DNA from: Nocardioidaceae bacterium | GTDB taxonomy: Bacteria > Actinomycetota > Actinomycetes > Propionibacteriales > Nocardioidaceae | DNA: 58,470 nt | Direction: 5' to 3' | Assembly (NCBI GenBank): GCA_030655315.1 | Contig: JAURVT010000031.1 | Location: 1-58,470, forward strand | Part shown: one piece after another, positions 16,002 to 26,570 of the stretch | Layout of the letters: every line of letters starts with the position of its first letter | Position numbering within the stretch: position 1 is the first letter of the stretch | Position numbers and translations under genes: made by a program | The notes under the pieces: generated by a model | Told to the model about the DNA's origin: nothing | Seen by the model: only the letters and a program-made list of their open reading frames with translations | Databases searched by the model: none

Positions 16002-16880
16002 TCAGGTGGTCCTGGCCCAGCAGAGGCCGAACCGGGCGCCCTCGGCCCACTGCGCCTCGGTGGGCGGCAGCCAGCCCACGGTGACGGTGGCCAGCGGGTC
16101 GTCGACGTACGCCCGCACCTGGCCCTCGCAGCGCTCCAGCACCCGTCCGCGCGCTGCGGCATCACCGGGCCACGGATCGGACGCGTCCCCGACGCGTCGG
16201 GTGCCGACGGTGCGCCAGTCGTGCTCGAGCGCGCACATCCGCTGGCCCTGCCCGGCCTGCAGCTGGGCCAGGGACGCCTGCGCGCAGGTGCGCCAGCGCT
16301 CCAGCCGGTCCTCGGTGGCCAGCATGTCGGCGGTGTCGTCGGGCAGCTGCGCGAGCGTGCTCTCGTCCCGGAGCGCCACGACGTCGCAGCGCAGCCAGCG
16401 GGCTCCGAGGGCGAGGTCGTCCTCCGTGGGGACGAACCAGGCCGACCGCAGCCGCGACAGCGCGAGCGTGCGGGTCTCGGCGCCGACCTCGGCGGGGAGC
16501 GCGGCGCGACAGCGCTCGTCGGCGCGTCGGGCGAGCAGCTCGGTGTCGACGGCCTCGGGGTCGCCGAGGTCGTCGTCGGTCAGCGTCTCGACGACGAACG
16601 TCCGGGCCGTGTGGTCCGCGGTGCAGGGGACGGTGGGCGACGCGTCGTGCGCGGTCTGCAGGGCGCCGGCCGTCAGCGCGTAGCAGGAGCCGACCGCCGG
16701 GGCGGGGGCCGCGGTGGCCGCCGGGGTCGTGGGGGAGGGCTCGCGGGGCGTCGCCGCGGGCTCGTCGTCGCGACCGACCAGGCCGTAGGCGACCACCGCG
16801 ACGGCCACGACCGCGACGACCAGGAGGCCCACGAGGACCGGCAGCAGGCGTCGTCGTGGGCGGGCGGCGTGGCTGGGCAC
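16002..16880 (-). CDS. Septum-formation-family membrane-anchored protein
   Basis: 292 residues from a GTG at 16880. A single N-terminal membrane segment (LLPVLVGLLVVAVVAVAVVA) anchors the protein, followed by a Pro/Thr/Ala-rich linker and the same domain as the neighbouring lipoprotein: VPCTADHTARTF, WLRCDVV, CALEHDWRT and RFGLCWART. It lies 44 nt upstream of the lipoprotein gene in the same direction, so they probably form an operon produced by tandem duplication, with two different membrane anchoring modes. Confidence 0.72.
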   Translation of the reverse strand: MPSHAARPRRRLLPVLVGLLVVAVVAVAVVAYGLVGRDDEPAATPREPSPTTPAATAAPAPAVGSCYALTAGALQTAHDASPTVPCTADHTARTFVVETLTDDDLGDPEAVDTELLARRADERCRAALPAEVGAETRTLALSRLRSAWFVPTEDDLALGARWLRCDVVALRDESTLAQLPDDTADMLATEDRLERWRTCAQASLAQLQAGQGQRMCALEHDWRTVGTRRVGDASDPWPGDAAARGRVLERCEGQVRAYVDDPLATVTVGWLPPTEAQWAEGARFGLCWARTT

Positions 16881-16942
16881 CGGACCATCGTAGGGAACCG
16901 ACCCGCGGCCGACGCGGGCGAGAGCGGTGGGACGATCGGCCC

Positions 16943-17296
16943 ATGAGCCCCGAGCACCAGGACACGCCCGCCGAGCCGGTGCTGCGTGCCGTCTCCGAGA
17001 CGGGCACGGTCGCGCTCGACCCGTCGGCCGAGGAGCTGCTCGGCCTGCTCGTGCTCGTCGACGGCGGGGAGGGCAACCACCTCGTGCTCGCCCGCGTCGA
17101 CGACGCCCAGACCTACGTGCAGGCCGCGCGCAACGGCGACGGCCGGTACCTGGTGGAGCACCGCGACGGCGGTCCCGACCGGCACTTCGCGACGGTCGCG
17201 GACGACGTCGGCGAGGCGTACCGCCTGATGGCGGAGTGGTCGAGCGGCGACGACGGGTGGCGCACCCGCGTCACCTGGGAGCAGATCACCTTCTGA
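16943..17296 (+). CDS. Hypothetical small acidic protein
   Basis: 117 residues from the ATG at 16943. The hexamer GACGAT at 16931-16936 ends six bases before the start, so a leaderless transcript is possible. The protein is acidic, without signal peptide, membrane segment or recognised motif. It is predicted alpha/beta (ELLGLLVLVDGGEGNHLVLARV, then YLVEHRDGG and TRVTWEQITF). It is divergent from the septum-family pair and precedes leuA. No function assigned. Confidence 0.65.
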   Translation: MSPEHQDTPAEPVLRAVSETGTVALDPSAEELLGLLVLVDGGEGNHLVLARVDDAQTYVQAARNGDGRYLVEHRDGGPDRHFATVADDVGEAYRLMAEWSSGDDGWRTRVTWEQITF

Positions 17297-19204
<1,908 letters not shown>

Positions 19205-19245
19205 CACGGACCGGCGTCGGGGCCGGCACGGTCTCGGAGTCCGAC

Positions 19246-19287
19246 ATGCCCCGATCCTGTCGCCACGGTGGTGCAGGATCGGGGCAT
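19246..19287. repeat. 42-nt near-perfect palindrome over the start of a VOC gene
   Basis: ATGCCCCGATCCTG (19246-19259) is exactly complementary to CAGGATCGGGGCAT (19274-19287), and CCAC/GTGG in the middle extends the stem, leaving almost no loop. The right arm includes the first two bases of the ATG of the following gene. It could terminate leuA, hide the start codon, or bind a dimeric repressor. Confidence 0.8.
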
Positions 19288-19726
19288 GGCACGAGACATC
19301 CAGGTGACGTACGACTGCGACGACCCCGCCGCGCTGGCCGCCTTCTGGGCCGAGGTGCTCGGCTACGAGGTGCAGAGCCCGCCCGAGGGCTTCGCGACCT
19401 GGGACGACGCGCTCGACGCCTGGGGCGTGCCGCAGGCCGAGCGCAACCGAGCCTCGGCCATCGTCGACCCCGACGGACGCGGCTCGCGGATCTTCTTCCA
19501 GCGCGTCCCCGAGGACAAGACCGCCAAGAACCGCGTGCACATCGACGTCCGCTCGGCCCCCGACCTGCGTGGGGACGAGCGGATGGCCGCCCTCGAGGCC
19601 GAGTCCGACCGCCTCGTCGCCCTCGGTGCGACGCGGGGCGAGCGGTTCGAGCCCGACCCCGCACGGTCCGAGATCGGGTTCATCGTCATGGCCGATCCCG
19701 AGGGCAACGAGTTCTGCCTGGACTGA
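19286..19726 (+). CDS. VOC/glyoxalase-like family protein
   Basis: 146 residues from the ATG at 19286; a GTG at 19268 in frame lies within the palindrome loop. The N-terminal betaalphabeta unit (VTYDCDDPAALAAFWAEVLGY) and the second half with GFIVMADPEGNEFCLD are characteristic of actinobacterial glyoxalase-like proteins of the VOC superfamily. Members bind small substrates or antibiotics, often with a metal. The substrate is unknown. The CAGGAT hexamer six bases before the ATG suggests a leaderless start. Confidence 0.72.
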   Translation: MARDIQVTYDCDDPAALAAFWAEVLGYEVQSPPEGFATWDDALDAWGVPQAERNRASAIVDPDGRGSRIFFQRVPEDKTAKNRVHIDVRSAPDLRGDERMAALEAESDRLVALGATRGERFEPDPARSEIGFIVMADPEGNEFCLD

Positions 19727-19743
19727 CTGCGGGCCCGGGCACA

Positions 19744-19859
19744 CCGGTGGGCGGCGTTGCGGAGACGCTCGCAGGGCACAGAACGCCCGGCTTCGGTCTC
19801 CGCGCCTTGCCCACCGGGCGCCCGGACCCGTAGTTCTCGTGCTCTGCCCACCGGGCGCG
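19744..19859. repeat. Interleaved inverted repeats between convergent genes
   Basis: Arm A at 19744-19766 (CCGGTGGGC...GCGGAGAC) pairs with A' at 19796-19818 (GTCTCCGC...GCCCACCGG). Arm B, GCAGGGCACAGAAC at 19771-19784, pairs with B' GTTCTCGTGCTCTGC at 19833-19847 (one bulge). The order A-B-A'-B' gives a pseudoknot topology. TGCCCACCGGGCGC occurs twice in direct orientation (19808 and 19845). No ORF is supported. Confidence 0.6.
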
Positions 19860-19864
19860 CAGCG

Positions 19865-20404
19865 TCAGGAGTCCCCGGACCCCCGCACCACCCGCCACCG
19901 GGCGCACAGGAAGTCACCGTTGCGGCCGTGGTCGACGAGCTCCCACTCCGAGCGGGTGGGGAGGACGGGGGCGCCGGAGCCGAGGGTGCAGGGTGCGTAC
20001 TGGACGGCCACCTCGTCGAGCAGCCGGGCGTCGGCGTACTGGCGTGCGAGGTCGCCGCCACCCATCAGCCAGACGTCGAGGTCACCGGCCGACTCGACGA
20101 CCGCGGCGTGGTGCTGGGTGACGTCGCCGCTGACGACGCGCACGTCGCCGCCCTCGACCTGCATCCCGTCGTCGTGGGTGAACACCCAGGTGGGCAGGGT
20201 GAAGGGCCAGCTGCCGCCCTCCTCGCGCAGCACCCAGCGCAGGGTGGTGGCACCGACCACTACCGCGCCGACCGTGGGGCGGAAGACGTCGTACCCGAAC
20301 GGAGCCGCCCCGTCGATGTCGCGCGACAGCAGCCAGCCCAACGAGTCGTCGCCGTCGACGACGAACCCGTCGAGGCTGGACGCGGTGTAGTAGACGACGC
20401 TCAC
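19865..20404 (-). CDS. RibD C-terminal / dihydrofolate-reductase-like protein
   Basis: 179 residues from a GTG at 20404. MSVVYYTASSLDGFV is the typical N-terminus of stand-alone RibD_C/DHFR-like proteins, followed by GAVVVGATTLRWV and the NADPH-loop segment DVWLMGGGDLARQY. The family is made of NADPH-dependent reductases; the true substrate is rarely known and it is not expected to be the housekeeping DHFR. It overlaps the stop of the upstream M4 protease gene by 4 nt (GTGA), so the two are co-translated. Confidence 0.8.
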   Translation of the reverse strand: MSVVYYTASSLDGFVVDGDDSLGWLLSRDIDGAAPFGYDVFRPTVGAVVVGATTLRWVLREEGGSWPFTLPTWVFTHDDGMQVEGGDVRVVSGDVTQHHAAVVESAGDLDVWLMGGGDLARQYADARLLDEVAVQYAPCTLGSGAPVLPTRSEWELVDHGRNGDFLCARWRVVRGSGDS

Positions 20405-21750
20405 GACAGCGGGCCCGCATCGTCGCCGAGCACGAGGTTCACGACCCTCGACAGCGCCGGCGTCATGGCCTGCTCGGGCACGTCGAACGGCTGGCCGTCG
20501 ATCTCGACGGTGTAGACGAACCGGTCGGGCGCGGGCGTGCTGGTGCCCGAGACGGTGGCGAGGTCGACCTGGTCGAGGAGGCTGCGGACCTCGGGGCCGA
20601 CGGGGTCGGCGTCGAGCGCGACCTCGCCGGTGCGCACGGCCCCGACGAACCCTCCGCTGCGGCGCACGACGACCCGTCCGGCCGCCACCGGCACCGACGA
20701 GGCGCCGGCCGGCGCGGTGGCCACCCCGGGCACGACGCCGACACCGGCCCAGCCCTCGCGCACGGCCGCGACCTGCGACGAGTCAGCTCCGAACAGGTCG
20801 CCCGCCGCGGCGACCGTGGCGGCGGCGAAGCCCGCGAAGTCGACGTCGGGGGTGACCTGGTCGCCGGTGAGCGCGGCGTACCAGGTGCGGCCGGCGTCCT
20901 CCCAGGCCTGCCCGCCCATCGTGGTGGCGGCGAGGTGGAAGGCGCGGTTGGGGATGCCGGAGTTGATGTGGACGCCGCCGTTGTCGTCGGTGGTCTCGAC
21001 GTAGTCGGCCATCGAGCCGACCTGGGGGTCCCTGCCGAGGCGTGGGTCGTCGTAGGCGGTGCCCGGTGCCGACATCGAGCGCAGCGCGGTGGCTTGGACG
21101 CCCGGCAGGAACAGGCCCTTGCCGATGAGCCAGTCGGCCTGGTCGGCGGTCTGACCGGCGACGCGCTGGGTGGTGAGCGCCGCGAAGACGTCGGACACGG
21201 ACTCGTTGAGGGCGCCGGACTGGCCCTGGTAGACGAGGTTCGCGGTGTACTGGGTGACGCCGTGGGTGAACTCGTGCGCGAGGACGTCCGGCGGCTTGGT
21301 GAAGCGGTCGAACACCTGGCCGTCCCCGTCGCCGAAGACCAGCTGCTGGCCGTCCCAGAACGCGTTGACGTAGCCCTGGCCGTAGTGGACGGTGACGACG
21401 ATCGGCGTGCCCCGGCCGTCGACGGACGAGCGCCCGTAGACCTCCTCGAACAGCGCCCAGACCTGCTCGGTGGCCGCGTACGCCTCGTCGACGGCCACGT
21501 CGCCCACCGGGTCGGCACCGTCGGCCCGTGCCGGCGTGCCGGGCAGCTGCTCGGTGTTCCCCGCCGTGTGGACGGTGAAGCGGCCGGTGGCGAGGGCCGT
21601 GCGGCGCGGCGGCCGTGGGGGACCGGTGCGCCGCTCGCGCATCAGCCCGTCGGCGACGAGCGTGGCGCGCCCGCAGGCGGCGACGTCGCCCTCGGCGGAG
21701 TCGGCGAGGGTCTGGAGCAGGTACGGAGGCAGGAACGTGTGGAGGGCCAT
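20401..21750 (-). CDS. Protealysin-like M4 metalloprotease with C-terminal emfourin-like domain
   Basis: 449 residues from the ATG at 21750. There is no secretion signal; the N-terminus MALHTFLPPYLLQTLADSAEG matches the short protealysin-type propeptide with its PPYLL motif. The M4 catalytic site is intact: HEFTH at 159-163, E183 in NESVSD, and the later GGVHINSGIPNRAFH. After the catalytic domain, residues about 350-449 contain VVVRRSGGFVGAVR and PDRFVYTVEIDGQPF, resembling emfourin, the protein inhibitor of protealysin-like proteases. The inhibitor-like domain being fused in cis is notable. Protealysin-like enzymes act in the cytoplasm or are released without a classical signal. Confidence 0.75.
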   Translation of the reverse strand: MALHTFLPPYLLQTLADSAEGDVAACGRATLVADGLMRERRTGPPRPPRRTALATGRFTVHTAGNTEQLPGTPARADGADPVGDVAVDEAYAATEQVWALFEEVYGRSSVDGRGTPIVVTVHYGQGYVNAFWDGQQLVFGDGDGQVFDRFTKPPDVLAHEFTHGVTQYTANLVYQGQSGALNESVSDVFAALTTQRVAGQTADQADWLIGKGLFLPGVQATALRSMSAPGTAYDDPRLGRDPQVGSMADYVETTDDNGGVHINSGIPNRAFHLAATTMGGQAWEDAGRTWYAALTGDQVTPDVDFAGFAAATVAAAGDLFGADSSQVAAVREGWAGVGVVPGVATAPAGASSVPVAAGRVVVRRSGGFVGAVRTGEVALDADPVGPEVRSLLDQVDLATVSGTSTPAPDRFVYTVEIDGQPFDVPEQAMTPALSRVVNLVLGDDAGPLS

Positions 21751-21854
21751 GAGCCATGTCACCACGTGATCCCGACAGAACAGAACGTCCATCCGGACGA
21801 CCGCACCGGTCGCGCCGCCGGGCTGCTGTCGTCCCCGCACGGCACAATGACGAC

Positions 21855-22583
21855 GTGAGCCTGTACCGCGACGAGGGCGTCGTCCTGCGATGCCAGAAGC
21901 TCGGCGAGGCCGACCGCATCGTCACGTTGCTCACCCGGCGCCACGGCCGCGTCCGGGCCGTCGCGAAGGGCGTCCGCAAGACCAGCTCGCGGTTCGGCGG
22001 GCGGCTCGAGCCGTTCATGCGCGTCGACCTCCAGCTCGCCGAGGGACGCTCGCTCGACGTCGTCACGCAGGCCGAGACGATCGACGCGTTCGCCGCGCAC
22101 CTCGGTGCTGACTACCGCGCCTACACCGCCGGCACCGTCATGCTCGAGACCGCCGAGCGACTCGCGGGCGAGGAGGGCGAGCCGTCGGTGCAGCAGTACC
22201 TGCTGCTCGTCGGGGCCCTGCGCGCCCTCACCACCGGCGACCACGAGCCGTCCTCGATCCTCGACTCGTTCCAGCTGCGGGCGCTGTCCGTCGCGGGCTA
22301 CGCGCCGAGCTTCGACGGCTGCGCGCGCTGCGGCCTGGAGGGCCCGCACCGCAGCTTCAACCCCAGCGCCGGCGGCATGCTGTGCCAGGGCTGCCGGCTG
22401 CCGGGCTCGTCCACCCCGTCGGTCGAGACGGTCGGTCTGCTCGGGGGCCTGCTCGCGGGCGCGTGGCCGGTCGTCGACGTCGCGTCGGCGCGCGCGCGGC
22501 GCGAGGCCAGCGGCCTGATCGCGGCCTACCTGCAGTGGCACCTCGAGCGCGGCCTGCGCTCGTTGGCCCACGTGGACCGCTAG
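21855..22583 (+). CDS. recO: DNA repair protein RecO
   Basis: 242 residues from the GTG at 21855; the CACAAT hexamer ends six bases upstream, consistent with a leaderless start. The OB-fold N-terminus reads [26 protein letters not shown] and [18 protein letters not shown]. The C-terminal zinc site has CARCG and CQGC, about 20 residues apart. RecO loads RecA onto SSB-coated single-stranded DNA with RecR. It sits between era and uppS as in mycobacteria. Confidence 0.94.
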   Translation: MSLYRDEGVVLRCQKLGEADRIVTLLTRRHGRVRAVAKGVRKTSSRFGGRLEPFMRVDLQLAEGRSLDVVTQAETIDAFAAHLGADYRAYTAGTVMLETAERLAGEEGEPSVQQYLLLVGALRALTTGDHEPSSILDSFQLRALSVAGYAPSFDGCARCGLEGPHRSFNPSAGGMLCQGCRLPGSSTPSVETVGLLGGLLAGAWPVVDVASARARREASGLIAAYLQWHLERGLRSLAHVDR

Positions 22584-22591
22584 GAGACCCG

Positions 22592-23347
22592 ATGGTCCGC
22601 CCACCCACGCCGCACCCGTCCGGTGCGCTCCCGCCCGACCTGCCCCGGGCGCAGGTGCCGCGCCACGTCGCCGTCGTGATGGACGGCAACGGTCGGTGGG
22701 CCAAGCAGCGCGGGCTGCCCCGGACCGCCGGTCACGAGGCGGGCGAGGCGGCCCTGTTCGACGTGGTCGAGGGAGCGATCGAGGTCGGCGTCACGCACGT
22801 GTCGGCCTACGCGTTCTCCACCGAGAACTGGAAGCGCTCGCCCGACGAGGTCCGCTTCCTGATGGGGTTCAACCGCGACGTCATCCGCCGGCGTCGCGAC
22901 GAGATGCACGAGCTGGGCGTGCGGGTCCGCTGGGCCGGACGCCGCCCGCGCCTGTGGCGCAGCGTGATCAAGGAGCTCGAGGTCGCCGAGGAGCTCACCC
23001 GCCACAACACCGTGTGCACCCTGACGATGTGCGTCAACTACGGCGGTCGGGCCGAGCTCGCCGACGCGGCGGCGGCCCTCGCGCGCGACGCCGTCGCCGG
23101 GCGCGTCAACCCCGACAGGGTCGACGAGAAGGTGCTCGCGCGCTACCTCGACGAGCCCGACCTGCCCGACGTCGACCTGTTCTGGCGCTCCTCGGGCGAG
23201 CAGCGCACGTCCAACTTCATGCTCTGGCAGTCCGCCTACGCCGAGATGGTGTTCGCCGACGTCGCCTGGCCCGACGTCGACCGGCGGCACCTGTGGGGCG
23301 CGGTCGAGGAGTACGCCCGCCGCAACCGACGGTTCGGCTCGGCCTGA
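22592..23347 (+). CDS. uppS: Isoprenyl (polyprenyl) diphosphate synthase, cis-type
   Basis: 251 residues from the ATG at 22592, with TAGGAG 6 nt upstream overlapping the recO stop. Catalytic motif [10 protein letters not shown] near residues 28-37, then GHEAGEAAL, the FSTENWKRS loop, and [19 protein letters not shown] near the C-terminus, all intact. It makes the C50-type or longer polyprenyl carrier lipid for cell-wall assembly at the membrane. Actinobacteria usually have two such enzymes; this is the recO-linked (Rv2361c-like) one. Confidence 0.94.
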   Translation: MVRPPTPHPSGALPPDLPRAQVPRHVAVVMDGNGRWAKQRGLPRTAGHEAGEAALFDVVEGAIEVGVTHVSAYAFSTENWKRSPDEVRFLMGFNRDVIRRRRDEMHELGVRVRWAGRRPRLWRSVIKELEVAEELTRHNTVCTLTMCVNYGGRAELADAAAALARDAVAGRVNPDRVDEKVLARYLDEPDLPDVDLFWRSSGEQRTSNFMLWQSAYAEMVFADVAWPDVDRRHLWGAVEEYARRNRRFGSA

Positions 23348-23350
23348 GGC

Positions 23351-23722
23351 TCAGCGGGGCGGCGGGGGCTGCTGCAGGGCCCACGTGTTGCCGTCGGGGT
23401 CGGCGAAGGTGACGAACAGGCCCCACGGCTGCTCGTCGACGTCGCTGGCCTCGACGCCCCTGGCGATCAGCTGCTCGCGCGCGGCCGCGACGTCCTCGAC
23501 GACCACCTGCAGCAGCAGCTGGCTGCCGGGCGCCATCTCGGTGATGCCCTCGCCGAGCACGACCGAGCAGGCCGAGCCCGGTGGCGTCAGCTGCACGAAG
23601 CGCAGTCCGTCGGCGACGTGGTGGTCGTGGTCCTCGACGAAGCCCACCTGGTCGACGTAGAACGCCTTGGCGCGGTCGACGTCGGTGACGGGGATGGGCA
23701 CGAGCTCGATCTTCCAGTCCAT
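23351..23722 (-). CDS. VOC family protein
   Basis: 123 residues. MDWKIELVPIPVTDVDRAKAFYVDQVGF and ADGLRFVQLTPPGSACSVVLG form the first module, VVEDVAAAREQLIARGVEAS and FVTFADPDGNTWALQQ the second, the classic glyoxalase/bleomycin-resistance layout. Its function is unknown. It converges with uppS with only 3 nt between stops, so any terminator must lie within coding sequence. Confidence 0.8.
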   Translation of the reverse strand: MDWKIELVPIPVTDVDRAKAFYVDQVGFVEDHDHHVADGLRFVQLTPPGSACSVVLGEGITEMAPGSQLLLQVVVEDVAAAREQLIARGVEASDVDEQPWGLFVTFADPDGNTWALQQPPPPR

Positions 23723-23753
23723 GCCCCACGATGGCGCACCCGTGGGTGCGGTG

Positions 23754-24251
23754 TCACCCCCCGGCGACGCGCGACGACCGCACCCGCGGGATCCCGAGGT
23801 GGTCGCAGAGGTTGTGGGCGAAACGGGTGCCCATCGGCCCGAGCACGCCGTCCATCACCCGGGTGACCGCGGGGGAGGCCAGGCGGCTCACCGGCAGGTC
23901 GACCTCGATCTCCAGGCGCGTGTGCAGGTCGGTGCCGCCGTCGACCTCCTCGAGCAGGTACCACCCGTCCACGCCCGACCGCTCGCGGGCCCCGGCCGGC
24001 GGCGCGTGGGTGAAGTCGATGCGGCGGGGCTCGTCGAAGCTCATCTGCTCGGTGAAGGCGGGCACGAACGTCAGGCCGAGCGCCGGGATGGGCGACATCT
24101 GCCAGCACCACACGTCACCGTCCGCCTCGATGTGCTGGAGGAACGGGGTGAGCCGGGTGAGGAGCACCGGGTCGGTCAGCACCGCCCACACGTCCTCCCG
24201 TGGGGCCGCCACGACGGCGGCGGACTCCTGCGACGTCCGGAAGCGGGCCAT
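23754..24251 (-). CDS. SRPBCC (polyketide cyclase/START-like) protein
   Basis: 165 residues from the ATG at 24251. VVAAPREDVWAVLTDPVLLTRLTPF is the first strand and helix of the SRPBCC fold, followed by a beta-sheet region (SFDEPRRIDFTHAP) and the C-terminal long helix (VTRVMDGVLGPMGTRFAHNLCDHLGI). Such proteins bind hydrophobic ligands. Lies 31 nt upstream of the VOC gene, in the same direction. Ligand unknown. Confidence 0.75.
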   Translation of the reverse strand: MARFRTSQESAAVVAAPREDVWAVLTDPVLLTRLTPFLQHIEADGDVWCWQMSPIPALGLTFVPAFTEQMSFDEPRRIDFTHAPPAGARERSGVDGWYLLEEVDGGTDLHTRLEIEVDLPVSRLASPAVTRVMDGVLGPMGTRFAHNLCDHLGIPRVRSSRVAGG

Positions 24252-24301
24252 GCGGCACATCATCTCGACCACCGGGCCGGGGAGGTGCGTCGGGGCATCG
24301 G

Positions 24302-24307
24302 TAGGGT
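24302..24307 (+). promoter_or_regulatory. Leaderless-type -10 for the FAH/gltX operon
   Basis: TAGGGT followed by six bases and the GTG start at 24314. Confidence 0.55.
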
Positions 24308-24313
24308 CGGGCC

Positions 24314-25093
24314 GTGCGCATCGCCAGGTTCACCACGGACGAGGATCCCCGTTTCGGACTCGTGGGGGAGGACGACGGCCGACCGATGATCGCGGTGGTG
24401 GCCGGGGACCCGCTCTACGCGGGCATCTCCCTGACGGGCGAGAAGGTGCCGCTCGACGACGTGCGCCTGCTGGCGCCCGTCATCCCGCGCAGCAAGGTGA
24501 TCGGGATCGGCAAGAACTACGCCGCCCACGCCGCCGAGATGGGCGGCGAGGCCCCGACCACGCCGCTGGTCTTCCTCAAGCCCAACACCAGCGTCGTCGG
24601 CCCCGGCGACCCGATCGTCCTGCCGGCCGGCAGCACCGAGGTGCACCACGAGGGCGAGCTCGCCGTCGTCATCGGCCGCATCTGCAAGGACGTCTCGCCC
24701 GAGGACGCCGCCAAGGTGATCTTCGGCTACACGATCGCCAACGACGTCACCGAGCGGTCGTTCCAGTCCGGCGACGGCCAGTGGTGGCGCGCCAAGGGCT
24801 CGGACACCTTCTGCCCGCTCGGCCCATGGATCGAGACCAACCTCGACCCTGCCGACGTCTCGATCCGCACCACGGTCGGCGACGACCTGCGCCAGGACGG
24901 TCGCACGTCCGACATGATCCACAGGATCCCGGACCTCGTCGCCCACGTGACGGCGTCCATGACGCTGCTCCCGGGCGACGTCATCCTCACCGGCACCCCC
25001 GAGGGTGTCGGCCCGCTCACGCCCGGTGACGAGGTCAGCGTCACGATCGAGGGCATCGGCACGCTGACCAACAGGGTGGTCTCCAGTGAGTGA
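24314..25093 (+). CDS. Fumarylacetoacetate hydrolase family protein
   Basis: 259 residues from the GTG at 24314. The FAH fold is evident: [17 protein letters not shown], then a metal-binding acidic set in [14 protein letters not shown] and the [14 protein letters not shown] segment, and [12 protein letters not shown] near the end. Members hydrolyse or decarboxylate acylpyruvate-type diketones, often in aromatic degradation, but the gltX-linked paralogue is a housekeeping-like gene of unclear substrate. It overlaps the gltX start by 8 nt. Confidence 0.85.
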   Translation: MRIARFTTDEDPRFGLVGEDDGRPMIAVVAGDPLYAGISLTGEKVPLDDVRLLAPVIPRSKVIGIGKNYAAHAAEMGGEAPTTPLVFLKPNTSVVGPGDPIVLPAGSTEVHHEGELAVVIGRICKDVSPEDAAKVIFGYTIANDVTERSFQSGDGQWWRAKGSDTFCPLGPWIETNLDPADVSIRTTVGDDLRQDGRTSDMIHRIPDLVAHVTASMTLLPGDVILTGTPEGVGPLTPGDEVSVTIEGIGTLTNRVVSSE

Positions 25094-26564
25094 TCGACCG
25101 GTCCGGGTGCGCTTCTGCCCCTCACCGACGGGCAACCCGCACGTCGGGCTCGCCCGCACGGCGCTGTTCAACTGGGCGCACGCCCGGCACACCGGCGGCA
25201 CCTTCGTCTTCCGGGTCGAGGACACCGACGCCGCGCGCGACAGCGAGGAGTCCTACCAGGGCCTGCTCGACGCGCTGCGCTGGCTGGGGCTCGACTGGGA
25301 CGAGGGTCCCGAGGTCGGCGGCGACCACGGTCCCTACCGCCAGTCGCTGCGGATGGACATCTACGCCGACGCCGCCCAGCAGCTGCTCGACGCCGGCCGG
25401 GCCTACCTGGCCTACGACAGCCCCGAGGAGCTCGAGGAGCGACGTGTCGCGGCCCGGGCCGCCGGTGGCGCGAGCGGCTACGACGGCCTGCACCGCGACC
25501 TCACCGACGAGCAGCGCGCCGCCTACGAGGCCGAGGGACGCCAGGCGGTCGTGCGGTTCCGCATGCCCGACGAGGCCATCACCTTCCACGACCTCGTCCG
25601 TGGCGAGGTGACCTTCGAGGCCGGCCAGGTGTCGGACTTCGTCATCCGCCGCGCCAACGGCCAGCCCCTCTACACGCTGACGAACCCCGTCGACGACGCG
25701 ACGATGGGCATCACCCACGTGCTGCGCGGCGAGGACCTCCTCAGCTCGACGCCGCGCCAGATCGCCCTGCACCGGGCGCTCGTCGACCTCGGCATCGGCG
25801 AGGGCGTCGTCCCGCAGTTCGGCCACCTGCCCCTGGTCACCGGGTCGGGCAACCGCAAGCTCTCCAAGCGCGACGCGGGCGGCAGCCTCACCTACTACCG
25901 CGAGGCCGGCTTCCTGCCCGAGGGCCTGCTCAACTACCTCGCGCTGCTCGGCTGGTCCTTCGGCGGCGACCAGGAGCTGTTCACGCTCGACGAGATGGCC
26001 GCGGCCTTCGAGATCTCGCGCGTGAACCCCAACCCGGCCCAGTTCGACCTGAAGAAGTGCGAGGCGATCAACGGCCTCAAGATCCGTGGCCTCGACGTCG
26101 ACGACCTCGCGCGCCGCCTGGTGCCCTACCTCGCGTCCGCCGGGCTCGTCAGCGACCCGCCGACCCCCGAGCAGCAGCAGCTGCTCACGGCGGCCACGCC
26201 GCTCGTCCACGAGCGGATCGCGGTGCTCACCGAGGCCGTCGACCTGCTGGGCTTCCTGTTCGTCGACGACGCCGCCTTCACCGTCGACCCCGACGACGCC
26301 GCCAAGGTGCTCGACGAGGCCGGCCTGGGCGTCGTCAGCGCCGCCCGCGACGCGCTCGCGGCGCTCGGGACCTGGGACACCGCCTCGATCGAGGCGGCGC
26401 TGCGTGCCGCCCTCGTCGAGGGCCTCGGCCTCAAGCCCCGCAACGCCTTCGGCCCGGTCCGCGTCGCCGTCAGCGGCCGTCGCGTCTCGCCCCCGCTGTT
26501 CGAGTCCCTCGAGCTGCTGGGCCGCGAGCGCGGCCTCGCGCGGCTCTCCGCCCCGCTGGCGTGA
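25086..26564 (+). CDS. gltX: Glutamyl-tRNA synthetase
   Basis: 492 residues from the GTG at 25086, inside the end of the FAH gene. The HIGH-type motif is SPTGNPHVG and the KMSKS-type motif is KLSKRD, both class I signatures; the anticodon-binding C-terminal domain is complete. Actinobacterial GltX is normally non-discriminating, charging tRNA-Glu and mischarging tRNA-Gln, which GatCAB then amidates. tRNA-Gln and tRNA-Glu genes lie just downstream, which fits this. Confidence 0.95.
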   Translation: MSDRPVRVRFCPSPTGNPHVGLARTALFNWAHARHTGGTFVFRVEDTDAARDSEESYQGLLDALRWLGLDWDEGPEVGGDHGPYRQSLRMDIYADAAQQLLDAGRAYLAYDSPEELEERRVAARAAGGASGYDGLHRDLTDEQRAAYEAEGRQAVVRFRMPDEAITFHDLVRGEVTFEAGQVSDFVIRRANGQPLYTLTNPVDDATMGITHVLRGEDLLSSTPRQIALHRALVDLGIGEGVVPQFGHLPLVTGSGNRKLSKRDAGGSLTYYREAGFLPEGLLNYLALLGWSFGGDQELFTLDEMAAAFEISRVNPNPAQFDLKKCEAINGLKIRGLDVDDLARRLVPYLASAGLVSDPPTPEQQQLLTAATPLVHERIAVLTEAVDLLGFLFVDDAAFTVDPDDAAKVLDEAGLGVVSAARDALAALGTWDTASIEAALRAALVEGLGLKPRNAFGPVRVAVSGRRVSPPLFESLELLGRERGLARLSAPLA

Positions 26565-26570
26565 CCCGGA

